Assembly (NCBI GenBank): GCA_001794055.1
Contig: MGJB01000001.1
Coordinates: 1-64,000, forward strand
Reading direction: 5' to 3'
DNA length: 64,000 nt
Source: Candidatus Yanofskybacteria bacterium RIFCSPHIGHO2_01_FULL_41_26
Lineage (GTDB): Bacteria; Patescibacteria; Paceibacteria; 2-02-FULL-40-12; GWA2-44-9
Below are positions 8,325-17,059 of this stretch, one piece after another. The notes beneath the pieces are model-generated. The model did not search any database, was not told the origin of the DNA, and saw only the letters and a program-made list of their open reading frames with translations. Made by a program: the position numbers and the translations under genes. How positions within the stretch are numbered: the stretch's first letter is position 1; every line of letters starts with the position of its first letter.

Positions 8325-9002
8325 TTACTTTTCCGATTTGTCTTCGTCTTTAATTGACGACCACATCGCAAATGCACTATCTTTTCCCCCCGCTCTTTGA
8401 TATAGAGCCATACTAAACACAGTACTAGAATATTTTTTGGAATTTTGATAACCGATCAAACCCATTGCCAGACCCGATTGTTGGCCCGAATCTTGTTTTC
8501 CGACAAAACAACACAAGGCGAGAGCTATATCGTTGGATTTTTGATAGCCGATGAGTCCCATAATGGATCCGCTTTCTTTCTTTGAATTCTGAAAAACAGA
8601 GATGCCAATACCTAGCAGGTTTTTATTTTCAGCCTTCTGATATCCGGACAATCCTATCACCAAAACATTGTCATGACCGGCTTTTTGGTATACTTCAAAA
8701 CCTAAAAAAGTTGTAGCGTCATAACCGGCTTCTTGGTATATTCCACCCAATAAGCTAAAAGCGTCTTGATCCGCTTTTTGATAGAGTGAAAAAATGGAAT
8801 ATATATTATTTGAACTTGATGCGTTTCCAAGAACAGTAAACACATTACCGTTTATGTTTAAAGGTAAACACAAGAGAGCGACTATGGCAAACTCTTTGGC
8901 ATACTTTGGTTTTCTCTTAACATGAAGTCCGCGCATAGAAAATATTAACCAAATAATGAAATGAAGAATGGTAGTTAATGAAAAGTTGATAATGTTCTGC
9001 AT
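8325..9002 (-). CDS. membrane-anchored protein with nine 16-residue YQ-repeats
   Basis: 225 aa. Two apolar segments at the N-terminus (about residues 8-24 and 37-55) precede nine near-tandem repeats of about 16 residues, each beginning YQKAG/YQNSK-like and ending in an apolar stretch plus G or S (SLYQKADQDAFSLLGG, YQKAGHDNVLVIGLSG, YQNSKKYSSTVFSMAL). The period and alternation suggest a beta-solenoid or repeated beta-hairpin surface; it faintly recalls the glycine-rich LA_2272-type surface repeats, but no family is asserted. The start has AAGGA about 7 nt upstream on the minus strand. It has its own promoter and terminator. Function unknown. Confidence 0.7.
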   Translation of the reverse strand: MQNIINFSLTTILHFIIWLIFSMRGLHVKRKPKYAKEFAIVALLCLPLNINGNVFTVLGNASSSNNIYSIFSLYQKADQDAFSLLGGIYQEAGYDATTFLGFEVYQKAGHDNVLVIGLSGYQKAENKNLLGIGISVFQNSKKESGSIMGLIGYQKSNDIALALCCFVGKQDSGQQSGLAMGLIGYQNSKKYSSTVFSMALYQRAGGKDSAFAMWSSIKDEDKSEK

Positions 9003-9055
9003 GCGTCTTCCTTTTCGTCTTTTGTTGTTAGAGAACTGCCGAGACTCCTTTTTGT

Positions 9056-9083
9056 AGTATATAGTTTAACTTATAAATGTCAA
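9056..9083 (-). promoter_or_regulatory. promoter TTGACA-N16-TATACT
   Basis: Minus-strand hexamers (TGTCAA at 9078, AGTATA at 9056 on +) upstream of the repeat-protein gene, diverging from the ABC transporter promoter. Confidence 0.75.
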
Positions 9084-9111
9084 GGGCCAATTTGCAATAG
9101 GCGAGTTTAAC

Positions 9112-9140
9112 TTGACTAAGTATTATCCATGTGTTAGGGT
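9112..9140 (+). promoter_or_regulatory. promoter TTGACT-N17-TAGGGT
   Basis: Upstream of the ABC transporter gene, about 35 nt before its start codon. Confidence 0.6.
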
Positions 9141-9174
9141 ATTTAATTACTGTTCTTTTATAAGGAGGGTCTGG

Positions 9175-10938
9175 ATGATTGAAAAACTTCTGAAACAAAT
9201 TAAAAATCCGGGGATTAGGTTGATGATTGAGCGTATTCGGTCGGAAGAAAAACAGGTTAAGAAGGTGTTTGCAATAACTGTTTTTGGCTCGATTTTAGGC
9301 GCATTTGTTCCTCTTGTGTATGGAAAAATTATCAGAATGGCCGGAGACAATATCTCTTCGGTTGAGTATATACTCTTGTTCGTATTAATGTGGTTGACGG
9401 TTGATCAGATACGCAACTGGACGACTAGATATTCTGACAGACAAGGGGTCTATGCTTCTTGGAATATTGACTACAATCTTTTTATGGATTCCTTGTCTCA
9501 TTTGATACGGCTTCCGATGTCATATTTGTCTGAACAACGATTAGGCAAGACTGTTCAGAGAGTTGAGCGGGGAGCGGATTCTTTGGGAAGAATGGTTCGG
9601 GATGTTTTGTTTTCTCTTATTCCTCATTTTTTGAGCTTGATTTTTTCTTTTGCGTTGATGTTTTTGATTCAGTGGTTATTGGGGGTTTTGGTTCTTGTGA
9701 CTGTGGTTCTATATACATTTGCCATGACATCTAGTAACAAAAAGATCGTTGCTCTTCACAGAGAAAATAAAAAGATATGGGAAGAAGCGTGGGGTCATAT
9801 GTGGGATGTGGTTGGTAATGTAAAAGCTGTTAAGGCAAATACCAATGAAGAGTTTGAAATAAAAAGAATTAGGAGCAACTTTGACAAATGCTACTCAAGG
9901 GAAAAAGAAGCTCAAGATTTAAGAAACAAGATACAGGCTTATGAGCATTTTATATTTGGAGGCGGTGCTGTTATCACAATTGCATTAGGAGCTTTGATGT
10001 TGAGATGGGGAACGGTTGATGCTGGTGGCCTGTTTTCTTTTCTGGGTTATATCCAGCTTGCTTATACACCCTTTAGTCGCTTAGCTTACAATTGGAGATT
10101 TATTCTAGAAACATTAGTGATCGAAGAAAGAGTGGCCAAATTTTTGAAGGAAAATGAAGAGGATTATGAAACTGGAAATGACACACTGGTTGTCGGAGAT
10201 ATTGAATTTTCCAACGTAACTTTTGGATATGGCGAATCTGGGGACGAAATCTTTAAAAATGTTAATCTTGTTATTGGGGCAGGTGAAACGGTTGCAATAG
10301 TTGGTGAAAGCGGAGTTGGCAAAACGACTCTTATTGATTTAATTTCTCGTTACTATGAACCAACGGCAGGGACCATTACTATAGGCGGTATTGATATAAG
10401 AAATTGGAAAAGAGGTTCTCTTAGATCGCAAATTGCCATAGTGCCTCAAGATCTTTCTTTGCTTAATGACACAATTAAACTGAACATAGCCTATGGAAAT
10501 GTTGACAGAATTTCAGATGAAACGGCTATAGAAGATGCAGCAAAAGCATCTTACGCCCACGATTTTATTACCGGAAAAAGATTTGTCGATGGATATAACC
10601 AAATTGTCGGCGAGAGAGGAATAAAGTTGTCAGCTGGCCAGAAACAAAGGGTGGCAATTGCCAGAGCTCTTCTTAGGGATCCTAAAATTCTGATTTTGGA
10701 CGAGGCAACTTCAGCTCTTGATTCTGAATCAGAAATGTATGTTCAGCAGGCCTTAGAGGTTTTAATTAAAAGCAGAACCACTCTTATTATTGCCCACCGT
10801 TTAAGCACAATTAAAAAGGCCGATAAAATAGTTGTGATGCATGATGGGGGAATTGCTGAAGTCGGCAAACACGAAGAATTAATAGCTAAGAATGGAATAT
10901 ACAAAAAACTTATAGATCTTCAAAGTTTTCAGGAGTGA
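9175..10938 (+). CDS. ABC transporter, fused membrane and ATPase domains (exporter type)
   Basis: 587 aa from the ATG at 9175, preceded by TAAGGAGGG. Residues about 50-320 form a six-helix type I exporter domain. The ATPase domain shows Walker A GESGVGKTT, signature LSAGQKQR, Walker B ILILDEATSALD and the switch histidine in IIAHRLST. Half-transporters of this type (MsbA/LmrA-like) work as dimers exporting lipids, peptides or drugs; the substrate cannot be read from the sequence. It is monocistronic with promoter and terminator, and among the few large genes here with a strong ribosome site. Confidence 0.9.
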   Translation: MIEKLLKQIKNPGIRLMIERIRSEEKQVKKVFAITVFGSILGAFVPLVYGKIIRMAGDNISSVEYILLFVLMWLTVDQIRNWTTRYSDRQGVYASWNIDYNLFMDSLSHLIRLPMSYLSEQRLGKTVQRVERGADSLGRMVRDVLFSLIPHFLSLIFSFALMFLIQWLLGVLVLVTVVLYTFAMTSSNKKIVALHRENKKIWEEAWGHMWDVVGNVKAVKANTNEEFEIKRIRSNFDKCYSREKEAQDLRNKIQAYEHFIFGGGAVITIALGALMLRWGTVDAGGLFSFLGYIQLAYTPFSRLAYNWRFILETLVIEERVAKFLKENEEDYETGNDTLVVGDIEFSNVTFGYGESGDEIFKNVNLVIGAGETVAIVGESGVGKTTLIDLISRYYEPTAGTITIGGIDIRNWKRGSLRSQIAIVPQDLSLLNDTIKLNIAYGNVDRISDETAIEDAAKASYAHDFITGKRFVDGYNQIVGERGIKLSAGQKQRVAIARALLRDPKILILDEATSALDSESEMYVQQALEVLIKSRTTLIIAHRLSTIKKADKIVVMHDGGIAEVGKHEELIAKNGIYKKLIDLQSFQE

Positions 10939-10957
10939 GCCCTTTATAGGGCTTTTT
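10938..10957 (+). terminator. intrinsic terminator
   Basis: AGCCC-TTTATA-GGGCT followed by TTTTATTT, starting at the last base of the ABC gene stop codon. Confidence 0.8.
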
Positions 10958-10993
10958 ATTTATCAAAATTAAAAACTGTATTATAATTTAATT

Positions 10994-12070
10994 GTGAACA
11001 GGAAACTTCTCTCAATAATTTTGATATTAGTCGTTTTTGGCCTTGTTGTTTTATCTTCGGCGGGAATCGTGGATGGTCAGAAGAAATTCGGTTCCTCTTA
11101 TTATTATCTTACGCACCAGTTATTGTACGGAGTAATACCCGGTTTTATCGGAATGTTTGTCTTTTCTCTGATAAATTACAAGTTTTGGAAAAAGACATCA
11201 TTATTTGTTTTAATCGGTTCGTTGGCGTTGATGATAATGATATTTATGCCTAATTTTGGTCATGGTCTCAAGGGTGCGACTCGGTGGATAAATCTGGGTG
11301 TTTTCTCTTTCCAGCCAGCTGAAATACTAAAACTCTCCTTGATAATATATTTGGCGGCATGGTTTGGAAACAGGGATGAAAGGACAAAGAGATGGTCTTA
11401 TGGCGTGTTGCCATTTTTGATAGTTCTGTCTTTCGTGGCTTTGCTTTTATTTCTTCAACCGGATATCGGCACACTGATAGTGGTCTCGCTTATTTCTTTA
11501 GGAGTTTATTTTTTAGCTGGTCCAAGCTATAAACAGTTTGCGGGAATTTTGTTGGTCTTATTTCTGGGCTTATCGGCGATAATCGTTGTTGAACCTTACC
11601 GTTTTGATCGTTTAAAAGCTTTTTGGGATCCGTCTGTTGATCCGAGGGGAATTTCATATCAAATAAATCAATCTTTAATATCAATCGGTTCAGGAGGATT
11701 GTTTGGCGTTGGTTATAATAACAGTTCCCAAAAGCAAGGAGGATTTTTACCGGAAGTGATAGGAGACTCGATTTTTGCTATTATTGCTGAAGAATTGGGA
11801 TTGGTGGGCTCGGCGCTTACGGTTGGATTATTTGGAACCCTGTGTTTTTTTCTGGTTGGTATAGCCAAAAATGCGTCTGATAAGTTCGGAACTCTTCTTG
11901 TCATGGGGATTAATATTTGGATTATGTCACAAGCATTTGTAAATATAGCCGCCATATCGGGACTTGTTCCTTTAACAGGTATTCCTCTGCCGTTTATCAG
12001 TTATGGTGGCACCGCTCTTGTGGTTCTGTTGTTGGGGATGGGAATTGTGTTTAATGTTGCTAAAGATTAA
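10994..12070 (+). CDS. rodA: peptidoglycan glycosyltransferase of the SEDS family
   Basis: 358 aa from GTG, TATAAT 6 nt upstream and no Shine-Dalgarno. About ten membrane helices. SEDS hallmarks: GATRWINLG, FQPAEILKLSLI, LQPDIGT with the conserved aspartate near residue 160, and PLTGIPLPFISYGG near the C-terminus. Called RodA rather than FtsW because the genome encodes the MreBCD/PBP2 elongation machinery in this window; FtsW cannot be excluded on sequence alone. Polymerises lipid II at the outer face with a partner PBP. Confidence 0.87.
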   Translation: MNRKLLSIILILVVFGLVVLSSAGIVDGQKKFGSSYYYLTHQLLYGVIPGFIGMFVFSLINYKFWKKTSLFVLIGSLALMIMIFMPNFGHGLKGATRWINLGVFSFQPAEILKLSLIIYLAAWFGNRDERTKRWSYGVLPFLIVLSFVALLLFLQPDIGTLIVVSLISLGVYFLAGPSYKQFAGILLVLFLGLSAIIVVEPYRFDRLKAFWDPSVDPRGISYQINQSLISIGSGGLFGVGYNNSSQKQGGFLPEVIGDSIFAIIAEELGLVGSALTVGLFGTLCFFLVGIAKNASDKFGTLLVMGINIWIMSQAFVNIAAISGLVPLTGIPLPFISYGGTALVVLLLGMGIVFNVAKD

Positions 12071-12071
12071 T

Positions 12072-12099
12072 TTGATTTTTTGGAGGCGTAATGTATAAT
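12072..12099 (+). promoter_or_regulatory. promoter TTGATT-N16-TATAAT
   Basis: Immediately after the rodA stop, upstream of the Zn-ribbon gene. Confidence 0.6.
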
Positions 12100-12127
12100 G
12101 CGTCTGGAGTTCTTTTTGGAGATGAAC

Positions 12128-12331
12128 ATGATTCTTCCCTCAACTGTTCAGTTGGCCGTTCTTAAGTTTAGCAAAAGCTCACAAGAAGACGATCCAAAAG
12201 ATAAATGCGTGATGTGTGGAAAAGAAACGCCGTATCCTAAAAGTACCCACATTGATTTTCGTGATTACTATGTTGAGGGATGTGGCCAGCTTTGCGGAGA
12301 CTGCTGGAACAAGACTGATTCCCGAGCATAA
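12128..12331 (+). CDS. small Zn-ribbon-like protein
   Basis: 67 aa. The start is placed at the second of two close ATGs because TGGAG lies 6 nt before it. Two CxxC pairs (CVMCGKE and LCGDCWN), about 35 residues apart with two acidic/aromatic segments between, suggest a single structural zinc site. No partner or function is indicated; it has its own promoter and terminator like the other small accessory genes. Confidence 0.65.
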   Translation: MILPSTVQLAVLKFSKSSQEDDPKDKCVMCGKETPYPKSTHIDFRDYYVEGCGQLCGDCWNKTDSRA

Positions 12332-12336
12332 ATAAC

Positions 12337-12360
12337 GTCGCCCAAGAGGCGGCTTTTGTT
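12337..12360 (+). terminator. intrinsic terminator
   Basis: GTCGCC-CAAGA-GGCGGC followed by TTTTGTTT. Confidence 0.75.
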
Positions 12361-12374
12361 TACAAAAAATTAAT

Positions 12375-12582
12375 AGCAAAACCCTCACCCATTTCCGACC
12401 TATTGGATTGCGCCTCCGGTCTTCTTCGGACAAATGCTTAAGTTAATCTCAATTCAGTTAACAAATTTGGTTACCCCGTCGCAAGTTCCGACTCAAATTT
12501 GTTGAATGAACTGAATTATCAATCAATTTAAGCATTATGTTACCCTCGAAACCAAACGGTCTGAAATGGGCTAGGTTTCGCT
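12375..12582 (+). repeat. structured repeat family B, copy B2
   Basis: Arms 12375-12395 (AGCAAAACCCTCACCCATTTC) and 12563-12582 (GAAATGGGCTAGGTTTCGCT) pair and differ from the arms of the other copies. The core shares CTTCGGACAAATGCTTAA and GTTACCCTCGAAACCAAA with B3 and B4, while the central hairpin (ACAAATTTG...CAAATTTGT) is a variant. No gene lies in 12361-12600. Confidence 0.8.
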
Positions 12583-12599
12583 TAAATTATTTTAAGCAA

Positions 12600-12761
12600 C
12601 CAGCCCGCATACCCTCAGGGAGAACTTGCGCAGGCATTTCGGCTTGCCCCCACACTCATGCATGAGTGTGGGGGCTTGGTTCTTTGAAATGCCGAGCATG
12701 GAGATGGCCGAGGCTCGCAGGAAGCCGAGGACTATCGGTCGAGTCGGGGGTATGTGGCTGG
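12600..12761 (+). repeat. structured repeat family E, copy E1
   Basis: Arms CCAGCCCGCATACCC (12600) and GGGTATGTGGCTGG (12748). The core contains GAGAACTTGCGCAGGC, an AAATGCCGAGCATGGAG stretch and GACTATCGGTCGAGTC, all shared with E2. The apex is the 14-bp-stem palindrome CCCCCACACTCATG/CATGAGTGTGGGGG at 12648-12675. Confidence 0.8.
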
Positions 12762-12772
12762 GAGGAGCGTGC

Positions 12773-12800
12773 CAGAAAACCGCCATTAGGCGGTTTTCTG
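12773..12800 (-). terminator. rpsT terminator with the stop codon in its loop
   Basis: On the minus strand CAGAAAACCGCC-TAAT-GGCGGTTTTCTG: the rpsT stop codon TAA forms the loop and the last sense codons form one side of the stem. Confidence 0.7.
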
Positions 12801-13049
12801 TAGGAGATGGGTCGTGTTGGATTTGAGACGGGAAGCTTTATTTTTCTTAATGACACCGGTTTTGGCAGCTTTATCTAATGTCTGATAAACTCTGGAAAGC
12901 ATTTTTTTGGCTTCATCTTTTTTACCTGCCGCAACTAGTTTTCGAAAATCTTTAACAGACGCTTTGTAAGCGACGGTTTTTCTGGTATTTCGGATCTTCC
13001 TTGTTTTGTTTTGGCGCAAAGCTTTCTTTGCTGATTTAGTAATAGGCAT
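12786..13049 (-). CDS. rpsT: 30S ribosomal protein S20
   Basis: 87 aa, strongly basic, with the S20 pattern: an N-terminal SAKKALRQNKTRKIRN helix, a KDFRKLVAAGKKDEAKKML middle and a C-terminal AAKTGVIKKNKASRLKS motif. It is a primary 16S rRNA binder. Length is normal. It is monocistronic and its terminator hairpin overlaps the stop codon. Confidence 0.95.
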   Translation of the reverse strand: MPITKSAKKALRQNKTRKIRNTRKTVAYKASVKDFRKLVAAGKKDEAKKMLSRVYQTLDKAAKTGVIKKNKASRLKSNTTHLLQKTA

Positions 13050-13070
13050 GTTTTTGTATTATTCTAAAGC

Positions 13071-13099
13071 TTGTTTATATTACTACGTTTGTGTATATT
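13071..13099 (+). promoter_or_regulatory. promoter TTGTTT-N17-TATATT
   Basis: Divergent from rpsT, upstream of the 48-aa membrane protein gene. Confidence 0.6.
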
Positions 13100-13132
13100 G
13101 CGCAATAGGTCTTCTGAAGGAAAGAGGAAGAA

Positions 13133-13279
13133 ATGGTTGAAATCCTGAATAGTTTTTGGTTCAATTTTCCTCTCTGGATTTTCTGGGTTCTTTACCTGTT
13201 TAATGGGAAATCGTGGAAAATTAAAAAGTATGTCGCCATTCCCCTGTTAATTTTTTCTGGTTTATCTTTCATCCTTTAA
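13133..13279 (+). CDS. 48-aa membrane micro-protein
   Basis: An ATG frame of 48 codons preceded by GAAAGAGGAAG (ribosome site about 4-6 nt upstream). It encodes two apolar helices (FPLWIFWVLYLFNG and YVAIPLLIFSGLSFIL) linked by a lysine-rich turn (KSWKIKK), a hairpin membrane topology. Promoter, ribosome site and a clean terminator all frame it, which argues strongly for a real gene. No homologue is recognised. Confidence 0.7.
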   Translation: MVEILNSFWFNFPLWIFWVLYLFNGKSWKIKKYVAIPLLIFSGLSFIL

Positions 13280-13280
13280 G

Positions 13281-13302
13281 CGGGAAATAATCCCGTTTTT
13301 TT
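13281..13302 (+). terminator. intrinsic terminator
   Basis: CGGGA-AATAA-TCCCG followed by seven T. Confidence 0.85.
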
Positions 13303-13315
13303 GTTGTACAAATAT

Positions 13316-13425
13316 AAAGAAATAAGTTCCAGGCCAAAGAAGAACGTTCGCAGGCGGGTAGCCGAGAGAGAGCAAAAACCCAGCAGGGTTTTATGCGGTC
13401 TTCGTGGTCTGGGACTTATTTCTTT
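13316..13425 (-). repeat. structured repeat family A, copy A1
   Basis: 20-nt arms 13316-13335 and 13406-13425 pair with two differences. The family core runs from CAAAGAAGAACGTTCG through GCCGAGAGAGAGCAAAAAC to CAGCAGGGTTTTATGCGGTC. The right arm touches the uvrB stop codon, and on the minus strand the core hairpin AAAACCC-tgct-GGGTTTTTG could terminate uvrB transcription. Confidence 0.85.
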
Positions 13426-15424
13426 AGATAACTTCACCCTTTAATTTTCTAATCTGTTCCTTTAGTCCCAACGCTGTTTCGTAATCCATTTTTCGGATGG
13501 CTTTATCCATCAGTTTCTGAAGCTGTTTCATGGCATTCTGTCTTGAGCCGTTGGTGAAGAAGATTATCTCATTGTTACCTTCACCGTATTTTTGAATTTC
13601 TTTCTGGCTGATCGGCAAGTCAAAATTGCCTATTTCTTTAATGATTGTTTGCGGTGTTATGCCGTTTTCTTTGTTATATTTTTCTTGTTTTTTTCGACGT
13701 CTCAGAGTTTCTTTGATCGCAAAATCAATAGACTTGGTTATTTTATCAGCGTACATAATTACGTGGCCGTTCTCATTACGGGCTGCGCGGCCCATGGTTT
13801 GGATAAGTGTGGTTGTGTTTCTCAAAAAACCTTCTTTATCAGCATCCAATATTGCTATTAAAGAAACTTCAGGCAAATCCAATCCTTCTCTCAAAAGGTT
13901 TACGCCAACCAGAACATCGTAATTGCCGAGACGGAGGTCTTTTATTATTTTTAATCTGTCCAATGTTTTTATTTCGGAGTGAAGATAATTGACTTTAATT
14001 TCCTGTTCGGCTAAATGTTCAGACAGGTCTTCGGCCATTCGTTTGGTAAGAGTTGTGACGATTACTCTTTCATGGTTTTTAATTCTTGCTTTGATGTTTT
14101 CTACTAAATGAGGAATTTGTCCTTCTGTTGGCCTTATTTCTATTGTCGGGTCCAAAAGGCCGGTTGGCCTGATGAGTTGTTCGGCTATTCCGTCTTTGCC
14201 AGCTTGTTCCATTTCGTATTTGGCCGGTGTGGCTGAAGTGTATATGGTTTTCTGAATTCTTTTCTGGAATTCCGGAAATTTTAGCGGACGATTATCTATG
14301 GCTGAAGGCAATCTGAAACCGTATTCAACCAAAGTAGATTTTCGTGAATGATCGCCGGTGAACATTGAACGAAGCTGGGGAACTGTGACGTGCGACTCAT
14401 CAATTATTGTCAGAAATTCTCCTTTGGAAGAAAAGAAATCCAGAAGTGAATAGGGCGGCTCGCCGGTTTTTCTGAAATCAAGATGGCGGGAGTAGTTTTC
14501 TATTCCGTGGCAGTATCCTGTTTGACGCATCATTTCAATATCTTGCCTGGTTTTTTCTTGAAGCCGGACAGCTTCCTCAAACTTTTTTTCTTTTTTCAAG
14601 TGTTTAACATGTTTCTGGAGTTCGCTTTTTATGTTTTCTATGGCTAATCCAATTTTATCGCCTGAGGTTATCCAGTATTTGGCAGGAAAGATGGTAGTTT
14701 CAACTATTTTTTCATATTTTAAATCTTTCATTTCCAATTCTTCGGGATCAGAAATGGTGGCCTGCATAATTTTTTCAATTCGGTCGTTTTTAAACTTTAT
14801 TTTAATAACTTCTTGGGCGCTTGGAGCGACTACCTCAATTTCGTTGGTTGTTTTTCTGAAACAGCCTCTTTTTAATTCTATATCCGGAACATACTGGAGC
14901 CGCAAAAGTCCCCGCACCAATTCAGACGAATTCATTTTTTTATTCTCAAATATCTGGAGACCCAAGTTTTTATAATCATCCGGTGAGCCGAGGTTGTAGA
15001 TGCACGAAACGGAAGCAACAATTATTACATCATCTCGGCTGATGAGAGCTTGAGTGGCGGCATGGCGCAAGCGGTCTATCTCTTGATTTATTTTGGAATC
15101 CTTCTCTATGTAAGTATCGGTATGGGGAATATACGCTTCCGGTTGATAATAATCATAATAGCTGACGAAATAATGAACGGCGTTTTTGGGAAAAAATTCT
15201 TTGAATTCTTTATACAACTGAGCGGCGAGAGTTTTGTTGTGAGAAATGATTAAGGTCGGTTTTTTATAATGCTCGATAATCTTGGCCATCGTAAACGTTT
15301 TACCCGAGCCGGTGACACCCAAAAGCACCTGATGCTTTTTGCCGGTTTTTAAACCCTTAGCTAATTTTTCTATTGCTTCGGGCTGATCCCCGGTGGGCTC
15401 GAATTTAGATGAAAGTTTGAACAT
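13424..15424 (-). CDS. uvrB: excinuclease ABC subunit B
   Basis: 666 aa, full length. Walker A GVTGSGKTFT near residue 38, the YYDYYQPEAY beta-hairpin region near residue 93, helicase motifs DESHVT and TTLTKRMAE, the QTMGRAARN motif VI and a C-terminal UVR domain (MDKAIRKMDYETALGLKEQ). It is loaded on DNA by UvrA and recruits UvrC in nucleotide-excision repair. It diverges from ruvA across a 54-bp intergenic region. Element A1 abuts its 3' end. Confidence 0.96.
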   Translation of the reverse strand: MFKLSSKFEPTGDQPEAIEKLAKGLKTGKKHQVLLGVTGSGKTFTMAKIIEHYKKPTLIISHNKTLAAQLYKEFKEFFPKNAVHYFVSYYDYYQPEAYIPHTDTYIEKDSKINQEIDRLRHAATQALISRDDVIIVASVSCIYNLGSPDDYKNLGLQIFENKKMNSSELVRGLLRLQYVPDIELKRGCFRKTTNEIEVVAPSAQEVIKIKFKNDRIEKIMQATISDPEELEMKDLKYEKIVETTIFPAKYWITSGDKIGLAIENIKSELQKHVKHLKKEKKFEEAVRLQEKTRQDIEMMRQTGYCHGIENYSRHLDFRKTGEPPYSLLDFFSSKGEFLTIIDESHVTVPQLRSMFTGDHSRKSTLVEYGFRLPSAIDNRPLKFPEFQKRIQKTIYTSATPAKYEMEQAGKDGIAEQLIRPTGLLDPTIEIRPTEGQIPHLVENIKARIKNHERVIVTTLTKRMAEDLSEHLAEQEIKVNYLHSEIKTLDRLKIIKDLRLGNYDVLVGVNLLREGLDLPEVSLIAILDADKEGFLRNTTTLIQTMGRAARNENGHVIMYADKITKSIDFAIKETLRRRKKQEKYNKENGITPQTIIKEIGNFDLPISQKEIQKYGEGNNEIIFFTNGSRQNAMKQLQKLMDKAIRKMDYETALGLKEQIRKLKGEVI

Positions 15425-15478
15425 TATAAATAATGATGGGCCTTTTTTATTTCTATTTTCAATGCTATTCTTAAACCG

Positions 15479-16090
15479 ATGATCTCGTACTTAGAGGGGA
15501 AAATTGAATATACTGGCGATAAATACGTTATTTTGAATACGGGCGGTATAGGGTATAAGGTAAATATAGTCCCTAAATTGCTAAATAGTTTATCAAAAAT
15601 CAACCCACCTGTCAATACAAAGACCCCCATTGTAAAATTTTTTACCCATTCTCAATTGAATATGCGGGAAGGAGTTTTTGACATTTATGGTTTTGAAAAA
15701 AGAGAAGACTTGGAACTGTTTCACCTCCTTATTTCTGTATCAGGAATAGGTCCCAAAAACGCTTTAAATATAATGTCTTCGGTGGAACCGAAACACTTGA
15801 AAGCGGCAGTAGTGAACAATGACCCTGATTATTTGAAAAAAATATCCGGTCTGGGGCCCAAAACCGCGCAAAGGCTGATAATGGAATTACAAAACAGGGT
15901 TGATTATCTTGAGATTGGGGACATGAAAGGAATGGATTTGGGTCAAGAAGGAGAAGCCATGGAAGCACTGGTAGCGCTTGGTTATACTCTTAGCCAAGCC
16001 AAAGATGCCCTCAAAGAAGATGCCAAGGGCAAGACGCTGGAACAAAGAGTAAGAGAAGCGCTTAAATTACTGGGAAAAAATCGCCGATAA
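15479..16090 (+). CDS. ruvA: Holliday junction branch migration protein RuvA
   Basis: 203 aa: N-terminal OB fold (MISYLEGKIEYTGDKYVIL), tandem helix-hairpin-helix motifs (LLISVSGIGPKNAL and LKKISGLGPKTAQRL) and a C-terminal RuvB-binding domain (EAMEALVALGYTLSQAKDAL). It tetramerises on Holliday junctions and targets RuvB. The -10 TGC-TATTCT lies 7 nt before the ATG, suggesting a leaderless mRNA. The loop NTKTPIV contains 17 nt (15618-15634) identical to one arm of the palindrome upstream of polX. The downstream FemX-like gene begins 1 nt after the stop. Confidence 0.94.
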   Translation: MISYLEGKIEYTGDKYVILNTGGIGYKVNIVPKLLNSLSKINPPVNTKTPIVKFFTHSQLNMREGVFDIYGFEKREDLELFHLLISVSGIGPKNALNIMSSVEPKHLKAAVVNNDPDYLKKISGLGPKTAQRLIMELQNRVDYLEIGDMKGMDLGQEGEAMEALVALGYTLSQAKDALKEDAKGKTLEQRVREALKLLGKNRR

Positions 16091-16091
16091 A

Positions 16092-17039
16092 ATGATAAAA
16101 TCTTTTTTACAAACGCAGGAGTGGTTAGATTTTCAGAAATACATTGGACGGAAAACCTGGCGGTTTGATGATGGAAAAATTAAAGCAAATATAATTCAGC
16201 ATGATTTGCCTTTCGGAAAAAATTATTTATATATTCCGCATGGGCCGGAAATAAATTTTAATGTCATTACCGGCACCATAAATAATGAAGTCGCCAAGTT
16301 TGTTGCTTATCTTAAAAATTTAGCCAAAGATCAAAAATCAATTTTTATTAAGATTGAACCGCTAGACGATAAGGTGCCGGAAGCGATACACAATTTATCC
16401 ACCAGCTGGCGGATCAAAAGGTCAGTCAAAGAGATCCAGCCGCACAAGACAGTTGTTTTAGATCTTCAAAAATCCGAAGAAGAACTGCTTGCCGAAATGC
16501 ATCACAAAACTCGTTACAATATAAAAGTGGCCGAGAAGTACGGTGTTGTTGTAAAAGACAGCCTGTCTGCCGGCGAGGCAGGTAAAGACTTGGATACTTT
16601 TTGGAAACTATTAAAAAAGACTACCAAACGGGACAGATTCGGAAGTCATTCTAAGGAATATTATAAAAAATTAGTCGAATACTTTCAGCAAGGTGAAATG
16701 AGGGTGGATTTAGTATTGGCATACCATCAAGATAAAGCCGTAGCCGGAGCGTTAATGATGACTTATGGCGATATCTGCTACTATCTTCACGGTGCATCTG
16801 ACTATGATGCCCGAAGCATGATGGCTCCATATGCGCTCCATTGGGAAAACATAAAAACGCTTCAAGCTTCAGGATGTAAGTTTTACGACCTTTGGGGCAT
16901 AGATTCTCAACGTTGGCCGGGAGTGACGAGATTTAAACTTGGTTGGGGCGGCAGAGAAGTCGAATATTCCGGTTCGTTTGATCTGCCTGTCTCGCGATTT
17001 TGGTACTTTACATATAAAGTCGCAAGAAAAGTGTTTTAG
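16092..17039 (+). CDS. FemAB/FemX-like peptidoglycan bridge aminoacyltransferase
   Basis: 315 aa with two GNAT-like lobes. Family signatures are the N-terminal FLQTQEWLDFQK, the central EELLAEMHHKTRYNIKVAEKYGV and the C-terminal FYDLWGIDSQRWPGVTRFKLGWGG. Such enzymes add an amino acid from aminoacyl-tRNA to lipid II stem peptides in the cytoplasm. A short palindrome (about 16562-16583) encoding SLSAGEAG sits in a loop between the lobes as an apparent insertion. Together with the adjacent murE this suggests a branched peptidoglycan; the transferred residue is unknown. Confidence 0.85.
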   Translation: MIKSFLQTQEWLDFQKYIGRKTWRFDDGKIKANIIQHDLPFGKNYLYIPHGPEINFNVITGTINNEVAKFVAYLKNLAKDQKSIFIKIEPLDDKVPEAIHNLSTSWRIKRSVKEIQPHKTVVLDLQKSEEELLAEMHHKTRYNIKVAEKYGVVVKDSLSAGEAGKDLDTFWKLLKKTTKRDRFGSHSKEYYKKLVEYFQQGEMRVDLVLAYHQDKAVAGALMMTYGDICYYLHGASDYDARSMMAPYALHWENIKTLQASGCKFYDLWGIDSQRWPGVTRFKLGWGGREVEYSGSFDLPVSRFWYFTYKVARKVF

Positions 17040-17059
17040 GATTCAGTAAATAATCAACC

